A DNA stretch of 64,000 nucleotides, from contig NC_092582.1 in assembly GCF_037975245.1 (NCBI RefSeq), positions 25,522,077-25,586,076 of the forward strand, read 5' to 3'. Position numbers and translations under genes: made by a program. Under the pieces are notes generated by a model. That model was given only the letters and a program-made list of their open reading frames with translations. It was not told the origin of the DNA and ran no database searches. Position 1 is the stretch's first letter. The number at the start of each line of letters is the position of its first letter. The stretch comes from Apostichopus japonicus (lineage: Eukaryota > Echinodermata > Holothuroidea > Aspidochirotida > Stichopodidae). This document shows, in pieces, positions 1 through 13,427 of this stretch.

Positions 1-3000
1 CAGAGGGATGCTGAGTAACCAACCTAACATTTTATCGAAGTGGTGAGTAAGCAGGACTTTCTATACAAATTTGATGTGAGAAAGCTTCTCCTCTGTTGTA
101 CAATATAACAGCAGTGAAACTATGTGAGTCATTTAATTACATTGTTTCCTAGTTAAAGTTTCAAGATATAAAAGATATAACTTCTATGCATGATGCAATG
201 GTCATGTACTGTACATACACATTTCACATTCAAACTTCAACTGATATCCCAAAAAATACTAAGTAAATAGCAATGGGCTCATACAAGAAGTTGGTGAAAG
301 GCTATTAGTACTACAGATACTGTACTGCGTTCAGTTTGACTCTCCATGCATGGTACGTGCACACCCAATGGCTAACAAATTTCTCTTGGTTTTTCAAACT
401 GTCTGGTTACCAGCAACTAAATGTAATCACCAAATGTTTTAACCCCCCCCCCCTTTAGTAAACACATTAGCAGTGACATTATTTTAGTTGCATACAGATT
501 GAGAAGCTGAAATTTAACACCCCTTTGATAACTAGCTAGAGCAGACATTTCTTAAGGGGCAAATTTCATACTCTAATGCACAGAAGACATATCCTAGGCT
601 TAGCAAGTTAGACTAAATAATATAAGACTAGATAATGTACAAAGAATTAAACACCGTACACAGTGGACTACAGTAGGTCTTTGGTAGTATTATGAGGATT
701 TGTGTTGCAAACTACTCCACCTTGACTGAATCCTTGGCATTTGCAATAAAGAAAACAAATGTGCTATGTATAGGACAAACCTTTAATGTCGTTGACATGC
801 TTTCAGTTAGGTTTATCACAATTAGTGGCCATTTTTTCCCCTAGCATTATACAATTTCCACAGTAAGTTAATATAAATATTTATGCCTATATATGCGAGA
901 AGGAGAATCGCTTCCCGTCAGTCATCACTCTAGCACCAAACTCAAAAGAAAAAAATCCTATTTTCTCTGCCTTAATTGCCTTCAATTTTACCCCTTCAAA
1001 TTACATACGAGTGTTCCAGAGTTGTTCTCATGCATTTAGTATATAGTTTACTGCTCAGTTCAAACCAAATTGTTTATACTTTTCAGTGGCAAGGTACTGT
1101 ATTAACGATAGCATCAAGTACCTGTTTTTTTTTCCGAGACTTAACGGAAAGGGTGGACAATTTAGTGCTACATTGCTTAGAAGTGATTCACCTTCTCGTA
1201 CATAGCCTAGGCCTATATTATATACTGTGTAAATTTTATAACACCAGGAACACCTGCCTGTCACTGTCAGTTAAGTGACCGTTTAGGCCTAACCCAAATT
1301 TCATAAAAATATCTATATGGTTTCTTCAACTACATACCCCTTTATGAATTAGGGTCAAAAGGGGTACTTACCACTTAGAAAAGTGCATGCCTTTCCGCCA
1401 TGTGAACACCATGGTGGTAAAGCACTTTTTCTATGATGGCGATAAGAGTACATAACTGTTGGTAGGGGTAACGTTAGCATGCAAGTTAGGAATATCAAGT
1501 AACGGATTGTTAGGATGCGTTAAAGATGGGCTAGGGAACAAGAAATTCCTAGAAATATGAGGTATGGAATATTGTAAAGCTTTGTTAGGACAATTTATGA
1601 TTCAAGCATTGTGCAATGTTCTACACATGCACTGTATATTGCTCCACTTCAAACTACCAATTAAGTCAGGTCTGTACGCAAATAGGCCTTCTAATTTCTA
1701 AATCAACAACTAGAATCTCTCAATTTTTATTTTAATTCAATTACTTCAACCACCCTTTAAACATTTGATGACGGTGTACCTCTCCTTCCATGCGATTTAA
1801 AGTAAGTTTCAACGGTACATTCCTGTACACCAGTGTAAAGTCCTTCCTAAAATGTACGTTTCCGCCCTATGCGGTGCCATGGGGAAATGCTCGAATCCTA
1901 TGGCGGAAATGTATGGCGGCATGTACCTAAGCTATGGCGGAATGTCACTAGACCTAGATTCGGTTACTACTACAAGTTTACTTATGTCATGGAAAAACCC
2001 ATTTTGTGTATCTGTTTTGTATCTATTTGAGACTTGCACACACTCACCTGTCCGTGAAGAATGTTTCAATCAAAATGGATTTACTAAAACGATTGGAGAA
2101 AAGTTAGGCTACCATCTGAATCTCGCATGCAGTATAAAATAACCGCCGCAGCAGTGTGTCGACCATGTACTCCGTTTGTACGGCTAGGGAGTAGTCTTCG
2201 TTACCCAGCCGCCGCGCATTTTCACCATTCGGACTCGTAGTTCAACGTGTAACAGCTTTGCAGTAATTACTGTGCCACCTGTCATTAACCCTGTCTGTAT
2301 TTTTGTGCGTGTTTTTGTCCGTTTTGTTACTGTTACTTGTCATTAAGCCTTTGAAAAAGATCCTGCTAGGATCGAAACGTCAGGCCAACTTACTTTTACA
2401 CATTAAGACAATACTGTATGACTAACAGAACATCTGTCCCTGGATTGTTCACAAAGCTAAAGCCACCTGCGGTTTTCTTCTCACTCAGAATTAATGGAAT
2501 TTACTCGTATTGTTATGCTAATCTTACCGGATGTTTACTCGCATGTCGAAATTATTCCTGAATCATGGCAAAGCAACTATGGCAAAGCAAATTCCCACTA
2601 ATGATATATTCCAGTTTGATTCTATCGGAAAAATTAGATCATTGCTAAATGCCGGTCTTGTTTTGAACCGGTACTCCAGGTTTTACATCTGAAAATGAAA
2701 GCTTATAGTCAATAAAATTGGATTATAAAAATTTGACCGATTGTCTGGTTAATAATCGGAGTTTATCATTGTTAATCAAGGTTTTTTGACCGACTTTGCA
2801 GACTTATCGTTCAAAAGCTAGATTATAGACTAATTAACCGGAATAATCGTTTGTATCCATATATGCCAAATGTCCATAACAAGCAATATTTCGATAGTCA
2901 GCCTGTCCAAGTTTGGCCTTTAACTCCCATCATAAACAAATCGTTTAAATGAATGGTTCAGCTATAACTAAATTTAGCCTGTAAATGTATAGTTGCATTC

Positions 3001-6000
3001 ACAACGTCAACGAAATCAACTTGGTTATAATCTCTCACAATTCCCCCGCCTCCGACCTCCAATGAATGGAAATAGCTTTTGCGGTAGTAAGCTGTACATT
3101 ACTCTGGTTCCACCTTTGTTTCTCTTGATGTTTAATATTTATATCATTATTTTCTTTGAATATTCATTATTGTAAACATCAACAACTAACGAACTTCAGG
3201 GCGGCCCTTCTAATCTCAAATAAACATGGATGATCGAAGTAATCCTTCATCCTCACTCTGACTATCCTGACCGTAATCCACAGTCTTCAACTTACGATAC
3301 CTTTGTTATAATCAGAAGATAGTTGTGTCCTTCTCCTGGGTGATGCAAACTTTATTATTTTAGAGGGCGCTCGTACGCTTTGCTCAAGTTTGCTCAAGCT
3401 GAAGTTTCAAATTTACACACAAACATGCTACTTAAAGTGTCGTTAAATGTTAAATTATTTTCATACGTACGCTAACCAAACATGATCAGGTTTTACCATC
3501 GTTCCGGTCACATTAGCCTCCCACACAATTCCCGCTCCTGCTTCACTCTCACAATGGATCGACTGTCGTTTTACGTAATATATTTACCTTGGAAAACAAT
3601 GTCTTCCGGCAAAATAGGAGCTAAAATTGCTTCATTTATATTTGACTTTGGCAAGGCAATGTTCGTGGTAAGATATTGAACCACATGTGGCCTCAGTACA
3701 ACCTAAATAATGTTACTTAACCACGTCAACCTCACCCCCCCCCCTTCATCCCACCCTCCACCCCAGTCTTGATATATGTGGTGATACATATCTTGCGCAC
3801 CAACAATTGATCATGACGTCATATAGGCTAGTGTGTCCAGATTTCCAGCCATCCACACCCGACTTCCCTTTCCTATTTTGAACTTATGATGTGTGTTCTC
3901 TTTTATTTGTTTATAAATTTAATGATTATTATCAGTACGTTGACTAATGAAACACGTAAAACAAGGAGCATTCATTATCCCACCACTGAACTTTGTATCA
4001 ATCTGATACTATCTCTTGCTTAGGATGAATTGCCACAATCTGCCAGCTGGCGGCATACCATAAACCGCGGTGTTAACGAGACGATACATATCGTTTACTG
4101 CAAGACCACCCCCCCCCCTCACGCGTGCAGAGACGTCAATGATCAACACAATGGATGGAGAGATCTTCATATGGGGACGAGGAGGGAAATTCGCTTCTTT
4201 AAGAAGGAAAAAAACAAGTAAAATTTAAAACCGTTAAAAATCATGCCTGCAGATGATTCAGATATTGTATGCCCAAAATACGCTATAATATCAAATAATG
4301 GTCACCAGATGCCACATTGAGCGATATACTTTACGATCATTTTATTATACGCTCTTGAATATTTGGTAAATAGGTTGCAAGTTAAAATCTTTCTAAAAGC
4401 ACTTCTTTCTAGCAAATTGAGATGAACTTGAAGAATAAAGTTCTTATTAAAGACTCACAGAGCGTTATCAACTTTTTTATTAGGACAATATTTTTTTTAT
4501 CCCAACCGCAACTATATACCAGCTTCACCTGTTTTGAGAGTCACTGTATATAGCCATGACCTTCTGTGTGACCTTCATGCAGGACAGGAAAAGAATAAGA
4601 GGTTGAAATTACAAGTTAGTACATGACTACATGTTACACATATAGATAACACTGTTGACAATATTTATCTGATTAGTTTTCTTTTATTGCTTCCATTGAT
4701 ATTACAATATCAATACATATCAATAATTTCATGATACGATTCTACGATATGAACTTATGATATAGAAACAGATGAACAGGGTGAATATGCTGTAATTGTA
4801 TCACAATGAGAGACCAGGATCGCCTTAAAGGGAACAAGTGTGTTTGGGTGCAAAACTTATATATTTGTAAGAGCATGCAGAATAAGGAAGATACCAAGTA
4901 CAATAAAAAGGAAAGGAATAATTATTTCTTTGGGAATATCTTATATCATCAACAGATATTGAAATGCAGTGATATCTTTCATATTTATTTGTTAGTCGGT
5001 GTTTGTATAGTTATGTAAATATTTTCTGTTTTGCAGGACAGGGCTTGGGTTATATTGTTAAACTTTATGGCTTCATAATATCGAATTGCGTTAAAGCAAA
5101 TACGACAAAAACTGAATTACAATGAAGAGATCATGAATATTCATTAATCATCAACCAGCACCATTAATAAGAAGAAGCAAGGTAAAAAAGGATAATGAAA
5201 GATATGTGTGGAGAGCAGATCATCGCATTTAAGGTTCATGTTAAATATACAGAACATTATCTTCGTTACTATCATGTTAAACTCTTACTATAATACGTCA
5301 AAGTCACGTGTTCCTATTGTCTTCGGAGAAACATCACAAGAGATAATAATAATGGAACAAAGAACTGGATTGAAAAACAATACATGTCATTGTTATTAAT
5401 TAATGTCTAAAGACAATGTTTAGTATGATTTTGAGTAACACAATCAATGGTATAACGGTAGACAGTCAGTCATTGTTATTATGATATTCTCCTAATAATC
5501 ACTGCATTACGCGTGAGTAATATCAAAGATTAATTCATAATATAGAATAGGAGGAACAAGGAAAGCGACTAAATCTTGAAAGAAAGTAAAATTAATAAAT
5601 GGTTGAAGTAGTATGAAATTTAACAATTAATGACTAAATATAACAATAATTAGAGCTAGTATTAGATGTAGTCTTATAATTGTTAAAAATCGAAGGAAAA
5701 TATCGGAATATAAAGAAATAAAGAAGATCTGAAATAAAATGAAATCAGTAGAATCATTTATAAAGCGCATTAAAATAACAATGAAAGAATAAAATGAAGA
5801 GTATATACTATACAGAGCCGATCTTGGTATTTAAGGATTACTTGATATACATAATATTATCAGCTTTACTACGGAAAAATTATTTAATGCTAAAACAATC
5901 ACTTGTTAACGTTCTCCTTACATACCTTATCAGAGAAGACTGTTAATGCAGCAATTAATGAAGTCAAATGTAAAAATTATAAAACTGATTCAAATCTACA

Positions 6001-6083
6001 ATTCTTGTATCTAAACAAATATTCAAGAATCGATATCTCCAAAATCAAATGCATTTTTTAGTGACCTAAAGTGACTTGCTCAT
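1..6083. other. no gene seen
   Basis: AT-rich DNA with scattered short ORFs of no protein character. The plus ORF at 1852-2142 comes from a local TATGGCGG-rich repeat. A C tract near 442, another at about 3736, a CRE site at 3814-3821 and a poly-C at about 4110 are present. Nothing else is supported apart from the hammerhead-like motif at 2347. Confidence 0.5.
2347..2385 (+). other. hammerhead-like fold motif, probable retroelement relic
   Basis: GCCT, then TTGAAAAA, stem GATCC-TGCTA-GGATC, then GAAACGTC and AGGC. The outer GCCT/AGGC can pair, and the GAAAC after the inner stem is where a hammerhead core carries GAAA. The expected CUGAUGA core is degenerate. A similar word (GATCCTGCTAGGATCGAAACG) is widespread in invertebrate repeats, perhaps from Penelope-like elements. 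That link is from memory and uncertain. Confidence 0.3.
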
Positions 6084-7886
6084 CGATAGCTTACCTTTCA
6101 CATCATATTCAAATGATCCATAGTTTACCTATCACATAATATTAAAATAATCGATAGCTTACCTATCATGTAATATTAAATATGATCGATAGCTTACCTA
6201 TCATGTAATATTAAAATGATCGATAGCTTACCTATCATGTAATATTAAAATAAACGATAGCTTACCTATCATGTTATATTAAAATAATCGATAGCTTACC
6301 TATCATGTAATATTAAAATGATCGATAGCTTACCTATCATGTAATATTAAAATAATCGATAGCTTACCTATCATGTAATATTAAATATGATCGATAGCTT
6401 ACCTATCATGTAATATTAAAATGATCGATAGCTTACCTATCATGTAATATTAAAATGATCGATAGCTTACCTATCATGTGATATTAAAATAATCGATAGC
6501 TTACCTATCATGTAATATTAAAATAAACGATAGCTTACCTATCATGTTATATTAAAATAATCGATAGCTTACCTATCATGTAATATTAAAATGATTGATA
6601 GCTTACTTATCATGTAATATTAAAATAATCGATAGCTTACCTATCATGCAATATTAAATATGATCGATAGCTTACCTATCATGTAATATTAAAATGATCG
6701 ATAGCTTACCTATCATGTAATATTAAAATAAACGATAGCTTACCTATCATGTTATATTAAAATGATCGATAGCTTACCTATCATGTAATATTAAAATGAT
6801 CGATAGCTTACCTATCATGTAATATTAAAATAATCGATAGCTTACCTATCATGTAATATTAAATATGATCGATAGCTTACCTATCATGTAATATTAAAAT
6901 GATCGATAGCTTACCTATCATGTAATATTAAAATAGTCGATAGCTTACCTATCATGTTATATTAAAATAATCGATAGCTTACCTATCATGTAATATTAAA
7001 ATGATCGATAGCTTACCTATCATGTAATATTAAAATAATCGATAGCTTACCTATCATGTAATATTAAAATGATCGATAGCTTACCTTTCATGTAATATTA
7101 AAATGATCGATAGCCTACCTATCATGTAATAATATAAAAATGATCGATTACTTACCTATCACATAATATGATGATCGATAGCTTACCTATCATATAATAT
7201 TAAATGATCGATAACTTACCTATCACATAATATTAAAATGATCGATAGCTTACCTATCATGTAATATTAAAATGATCGATAGCTTACCTATGACCTAATA
7301 TTAAAATGATCGATAGCTTACCTATCATGTAATATTAAAATGATCGATAGCTTACCTATCACGTAATATTAAAATGATCGATAGCTTACCTATGACCTAA
7401 TATTAAAATGATCGATAGCTTACCTATCATGAAATATTAAAATGATCGATAGCTTACCTATCACGTAATATTAAAATGATCGATAGCTTACCTATCACAT
7501 AATATTAAAATGATCGATAGCTTACCTATCATATAATATTAAAATGATCGATAGCTTACCTATCACATAATATTAAAATGATCGATAGCTTACCTATCAT
7601 GTAATATTAAAATGATCGATAGCTTACCTATCACGTAATATTAAAATGATCGATAGCTTACCTATCACATAATATTAAAATGATCGATAGCTTACCTATC
7701 ATGTAATTTTAAAATGATCGACAGCTTACCTATCACATACTATTAAAATGATCGATAGCTTACCTATCACATAATATTAAAATGATCGATAGCTTACCTA
7801 TCACATAATATTAAAATGATCGATAGCTTACCTGTCACATAATATTAAAATGATCGATAGCTTACCTATCATGTAATATTACAATG
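6084..7886 (+). repeat. 34-bp minisatellite, about 53 copies
   Basis: The unit has the core GATAGCTTACCTATC (5-bp stem GATAG/CTATC around CTTAC) followed by an AT-rich spacer with AATATT. 1803 bp at 34 bp gives about 53 copies. The left half carries a six-unit higher-order pattern and the right half varies mainly at the CATGT/CACAT/CACGT position. The edges are diverged and the centre homogeneous, as expected from unequal exchange. It lies to the left of the last exon seen for the receptor gene. Confidence 0.95.
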
Positions 7887-9683
7887 GTTATTGGGTTTGA
7901 TTCTCTTTAAGACTCACTAACAAATAGAAACATTAAAAGTTGCAGTAAAATACAAACTGGAAGGAAATAATAAAAATGATAAATGAAACACAGGGAGCAT
8001 ACCACTGTAAGGTTTACTAAATGTACAGAAAATTATCAGCGTTATTCTAACGATACAATATTAACAAGATCCTGGCGGTTTCTATGGTTACTTGCTTAGT
8101 GGAATATTAAAGTGTTGTACATCATCATCAAATACGGTATCATAATATTTATGGCCACATGTACCAGTTAGTAACCAACAACTGTATTCCAAGTTTGGAT
8201 CCAATCTGATGCACTTGAAGATTGTGGGGTAATTGTGGCCCTTCCCAAAAATTGGGTCCAAAACAATTTTGTCCTCAAATGGTCCCAAAAATATTGCGCT
8301 CACAAATTCGGACCCAAAGAACATTTCCCAAAATGCAATTGAGTTGGAAATAAAAGTTGGCCCTGCCGGCCCAAAAATGGGCCCTGAATTATTGGGGAAT
8401 TTGTTGGAAGGTGGAGATAGGGATTTGGAATTGGGATGAATCATAACATTGCATACAATAGTTCCCGAACGACAGCAATGTGACTACCAAAACCTAAAAG
8501 ATTACATTTGTACACTTTAGCGCACAAAACTAAGTAGTTGAACATGTGGCATACTAAAGGATGAATTTAATGTTGTTAATATGTTGTATCACTGGCTTTC
8601 AGTCTAGCCTGCTTTTACTTACAAAACTTGATTTTGTTGAGCTATTCAAATGTATAAATCACATTATTTACATGAATATTTAGGCCTGTACTGAGGGGCC
8701 GACATCGTCAATTTAAAATTAAAGGAGTATTCAAGTTGAAAAAAACATTATAACACTCCTTGTTTGGACAATAACATTTAAAGACTGAAATTCCGAATAA
8801 AGTAATCCTTTAAAACAAAATGTAAATTGAAAAGTTATCTTTCACATTTTAGTTCTTTATTGTACATGGAATTATTAAAATCCCTCTATCTCTATATCTA
8901 TTCTATCTCTCTACAAGATCCATTCACAATGAATGTAAAAGTTACAGTCTTCACCAAGTCACCATTCCATTGTCTTGAGAATATATGCATTTGATGACGT
9001 CACAATCATACTAGACTAGTTGCATGTGTAATATACTGGAGCTCTATCTGGAGCTGTTTGTAGTATTTGGGAGATATTAACAGTTTACAACCTAAATCTT
9101 AATTAGATCCTTTCCCACTGAAATTACTGCCATCAATTTGAGAATTGAGTTAATGACGTCACAGTCCTGCTGATGAACATGCATTTTGCATTGAGCTGTA
9201 ATACAAAGATAGTAAAATGATATATTGTAGGTTATATTGTTATCATAATCAACAGGTCGAACAACATACTTATTAGTAGAATAATGGGGAAGTGATACCT
9301 AAGCAGCCCCATCCCCTGGAGAAAAAGCGCCATCAATACCATGAGCCAAGTCATAATTTAACACACCAGCTAAACAAAACACTGCGACACAGGAACAAGC
9401 CAACAATGTTTCTGTTAATGGAAGGAACTTATCACTCATTTTCATACATTAATCAGGGATCATCTTTGTTAATGAAAAATATGATGAAACCAATTATAGT
9501 TGAAGCAAATAATATTAGTGACCAGAAAGAATTAGATAATCACAGATATAGGAATACAAATTATGGTTATTGATGGTTATTTTTAATATATTAAGATTTT
9601 ACAACTAAAAGTAGCAGACAATCACTGTTAACAAATATAATGTTGAATACTAAGGTAGAGAGTATTCAGCTGTATTGACTTAC
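7887..9683. other. no gene seen; two CRE sites
   Basis: Perfect TGACGTCA sites occur at 8995-9002 and 9154-9161. A minus-strand ORF at 8088-8444 is partly made of GGCCCAAAAATGGGCCC-type low complexity; its last 35 residues (ending FNIPLSK) look somewhat protein-like but have no clear splice support. Confidence 0.4.
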
Positions 9684-9689
9684 AGTTAC

Positions 9690-9751
9690 TTGGGCTTTTC
9701 CTGGTTGAAGTTCGCCAAGCTCCACTGGTATACCATCCCAGCATCGAATCC
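9690..9751 (-). CDS. last visible exon of NLR-like receptor tail
   Basis: The acceptor CTTGTTTAG (9752-9760) precedes GFDAGMVYQWSLANFNQEKP in the phase required by the microexon at 14.0 kb. Two donors lie together. GTAACT at 9684-9689 ends the exon in phase 2 and needs a further exon to the left. GTAAGT at 9678-9683 leaves an in-frame TAA (at 9687-9689) inside the exon, so the protein would end ...QEKPK and the donor may be unused. No convincing further exon was found below 9.6 kb, which slightly favours a terminal exon here, but a nearby polyadenylation signal is also lacking. The tail family is not recognised. Confidence 0.45.
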
Positions 9752-9760
9752 CTAAACAAG

Positions 9761-11030
9761 AGGGAAAGTATAAATGAATATGTGTAATGAATATGTGTAA
9801 TGAATATGTATAAGATAATACTAATGAATGTGTAATAATAATGAATATATAAAAGATAACACAGAAACAAAGACAATGTAGTATAGTTAAGTGTTGTAAA
9901 TATTCATCATATGCAGCCATATTAAAAGTGTTATTTCAGATAAATCGAGTCATGTTACATTAAACTTTGCATGTTTTCAAATGTCTTGACAATTTTTGTC
10001 CTGTTTATTATTTTTATTTCAGTTATTATTTTAGAGATTTCTAACGAGTATGTCCTGCGAATATTTTAGTACTGAACATGATATACACATGGATGCTAAA
10101 TCCATGAAGCCATGGTCACTAATGCTGTGGTCGCTTTGATTTTATGCTTGAAAGGACTGATTTGTGAAGGTTGGATTCTATAAAAAATAAAAAAAAGTCC
10201 GACTGTGTGCTTGAAATATTGAAACTTAGTATATAAATAACAAAAATGAACAGTTTATGTCAACAATTATTGACTCATAGCACAAGGATCTAACCCTCTC
10301 CCAATCTATAAAAGTGATTTCTGTGTAAAACAGGATTACTGTACAAGAATCAGTTCACTTATCTCCACACCCCATCCTCTTCCCTGTCGGATATCAACAA
10401 ATGACCTATCCAGGGATTTCCCCTTGATATCACGATGACTCAATCAATGCAACCCAATGTACTATCACACATTGGTGCGACGCAGGGAAATGTTCCGTCC
10501 TGTTTATAAGCTGATCCCGTCAACCTGAGTAGCCATTTTCAAGTTAGCTACAGTGTTTATCATTCTCATAATTATGAAAGTTTGACAATTCCTTCAAACA
10601 TTAATTTAATCCTTATAGAACCATATCCTGGTCACTCATCTCTCATTCAGTGATTTTTTTAAAAATTTACATATGTAGGAGCTAAATCAAACTGGACATT
10701 GACTCACGTGATTATGCAATAGAAAGGTGAGAGTTCAAGAGCTGGTGAAGGGTGCAGCATTCTTAGGGTGTTAAAATGACCAGTGAACTTCATTCTGAAG
10801 GTAAACTGAGTTTGATCCATTCAATTGGTTTATATATTCCCAGCTGGACCCATCCCTCTCCCTTCTTCCTCTAGAAATTTGAAGCCAATCGGATCATTTC
10901 GTGTAAAATTAAGTAAGATGTTGGGTAGGCCGTGTCAATATCTGACGTTCATACTGTTGTACCTAATTCCCTGAATTGATCATTATTGACATCTAACGGG
11001 ATAGTTATTTTAGTTGGTTCTCTTGGCCAT
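9761..11030. other. intron, nothing recognised
   Basis: Starts with a short ATGAATATGTGTA tandem (about 9774-9815). The rest is unremarkable AT-rich sequence. Confidence 0.5.
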
Positions 11031-11038
11031 GCTAGACC

Positions 11039-11675
11039 CAGGGGCGTAGCGAAGGGGTTTTTGTTGGGGGGGTGTGGAGAATTTGATTTGCCGACTGATC
11101 TGGAAGTGGTGACTGAAATGGGGGAGGGGTCTAAGGGTAGGGGGTGTCCCCCTCCCGTTTGGAAAATTTTTAGTTTTGAAACGTCCTTAGATGCAATCTG
11201 GTGTATATTTTAAGTCAAATTTGATTTGCCGACGGATCTGGAATTGGTGACTGAAATGGGGGAGGGGTCTAAGGGTAGGGGGTCTACCCCTCCCCTTTGG
11301 AAAATTTTTAGTTTTGAAACGTCGTTAGATGCAATCTGGTGCATATTTTAAGTCAAATTTGATTTGCCGACGGATCTGGAAGTGGTGACTGAAATGGGGG
11401 AGGGGTCTAAGGGTAGGGGGTCTACCCCTCCCCTTTGGAAAATTTTTAGTTTTCAAACGTCCTTAGATGCAATCTGGTGCATATTTTAAGTCAAATTTGG
11501 CACGGAAGAAGCTCCCGTTCTCCTTTTCTCTATTCAGCTTTCCTTCTTTCTTCCCCTTCCGCTCTCTTCACCTTTTCTCCTTTTGCCGACAGACCCAAAA
11601 TTTGCCGACAGCGGCCAAATTATTGGGGGGGGGGGGTGTGACACCCCCCACATCCCCCCGCTCGCTACGCCCCTG
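11039..11675. mobile_element. hAT-like short element (637 bp)
   Basis: The ends CAGGGGCGTAGCGA and TCGCTACGCCCCTG are perfect 14-bp inverted repeats. They are flanked by GCTAGACC at 11031-11038 and 11676-11683, an exact 8-bp target duplication. The body holds three 138-bp tandem units and a G/C-rich right part. There is no coding capacity. The perfect ends suggest a fairly recent insertion. Confidence 0.7.
11083..11496 (+). repeat. three 138-bp tandem units inside the short element
   Basis: TTGATTTGCCGAC starts at 11083, 11221 and 11359, and a partial fourth begins at 11497. Each unit holds GTGACTGAAATGGG, a GGGGAGGGGTCTAAGGG box, a hairpin-like GGGGG-T-CCCCC centre and TTTTTAGTTTT. The units differ at only a few bases, so the expansion is recent. 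Confidence 0.8.
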
Positions 11676-11683
11676 GCTAGACC

Positions 11684-12571
11684 GGGTTCTGCTTTATGTT
11701 TTGTTTCGACGGAACTTGTGTTATCATTAGCATATTTTATCTTCATTGGTAAGCTATTAACATTTTAGGGGTTAATTATAAATGCATATTATTGTGCGAA
11801 ATACTATTAACAGGTTAAGCGTTAACTATAAATGCATATTATAGTGTGAAAGACTATTAACAGTTTAAGCGTTAAATGAGAAAGACAGAGTCTTTCTTGC
11901 TAGCGTTACCTTATTTTCCCAAATTATAATTTAATCATCGATAAATCGTTCATATTTATAAACCAGTCTAAATAACAGTGTCAATAACACCAGGTGACAG
12001 ATGAATGGTGGAATTGGAGGGGGAGGGGCGGACTCAGACCGATGTTCAGGGGTGCTGAAAGCGCTACCTTGTTCCCACAGTCAAGAGCTCGCTCAATACC
12101 CAAGGTCAGTGGTCTATTTGGAACCCGGCTACCGGAGACATATTGCCTACGAAGTCTAAACACTCCTGAGATTAAGTTTGAAAAGTATTTGATGCATCCC
12201 GGGACCCCAATGCGAAAATATACACAACCCTTCCCGTTGCATCCGGGCATCTCTTGTTACCATAGTACTATTGTCTGGGAACCTGTTAGTTTGCTGGTAG
12301 TATAGGTATATAGTAACAGTAAGACTTGATCTCGTTTTGTTTTTTTTGAGAGAGATGGGAGAAATGGGAGAGATGGGAGAGATTGGAGAAATTGAAAAGA
12401 TAAAAGTAATGAGTGAAGAAGAGACAACGATTTTGTTTTGTTTGGACAAAGAGGATCAAAATGAAAACCCTGTCAAAACAAGAAATTGCAAGCCAGATAA
12501 CTTTCTTACAAGTCCGGAACAATGAACGAGATATCAAGATACTTGGAAGCTGTAACACATTGTAGAAAAAA
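11684..12571. other. intron, repeat-like unique stretch and purine microrepeat
   Basis: About 11990-12260 is a GC-richer block with open frames on both strands and words such as GCATCCCGGGACCCC and GCATCCGGGCATC. It looks like part of an interspersed repeat. 12345-12400 is a GAGATGGGA microrepeat. Confidence 0.4.
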
Positions 12572-13427
12572 CTGTTATATCTCACTACGTAACAAGTACC
12601 CTACCTCTGTTATATCTCAATACATAATGAGTACCCTACCTCTGTTATATCTCAATACGTAATGAGCACCCTACCTCTGTTATATCTCAATACGTAATGA
12701 GTACCCTATACTTCTGTTATATCTCAATACTTAATGAGCACCCCACCTCTGTTATATCTCAATACTTAATGAGCACCCTACCTCTGTTATATCTCAATAC
12801 TTAATGAGCACCCCACCTCTGTTATATCTCAATACTTAATGAGCACCCTACCTCTGTTATATCTCAATACGTAATGAGTACCCCACCTCTGTTATATCTC
12901 AATACGTACTGAGTACCCCACCTCTGTTATATCTCAATACGTAATGAGTACCCTACCGCTGTTATATGTCAATACGTAACAAGTACCCTACCTCTCTCTG
13001 TTATATCTCAGTACGTAATGAGTACCCCACCTCTGTTATATCTCATAACGTAATGAATACCCTACCTATGTTATATCTCAATACGTAATGAGTACCCTAC
13101 TTCTGTTATATCTCAATACTTAATGAGCACCCCACCTCTGTTATATCTCAATACTTAATGAGCACCCTACCTCTGTAATATCTCAATAAGTAATGAGTAC
13201 CCTAACTCTGTTATATCTCAATACGTACTGAGTACCCCACCTCTGTTATATCTCAATGCGTACTGAGTACCCCACCTCTGTTATATCTCAATACGCAATG
13301 AGTACCCTACCGCTGTTATATGTCAATACGTAACAAGTACCCTACCTCTCTCTGTTATATCTCAGTACGTAATGAGTACCCTACCTCTGTTATATCTCAA
13401 TACGTATTGAGTACCATATCTCTGTTA
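12572..13427 (+). repeat. 35-bp minisatellite, about 24 copies
   Basis: The unit reads CTGTTATATCTCAATACG then TAATGAGTACCCTACCT, with variants at GTAATGAG/CTTAATGAG and CCCTAC/CCCCAC. A block beginning at CCGCTGTTATATGTC recurs 354 bp later (12956 and 13310), so part of the array was duplicated as a block. It lies in the intron between the 14.0 and 9.7 kb exons. Confidence 0.95.

Noticed and set aside
1852-2142. A 96-codon plus ORF rich in Met and Gly
   Set aside because: Its start is generated by a local TATGGCGG microrepeat, and the rest has no recognisable features.
8088-8444. A 118-codon minus ORF as the last exon of the receptor
   Set aside because: Most is GGCCCAAAA-type low complexity; only the last part looks coding and no matching acceptor in the needed phase was convincing.
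6084-13427. The two minisatellites as a CRISPR array
   Set aside because: Units are head-to-tail without unique spacers, and the DNA is from an animal genome.
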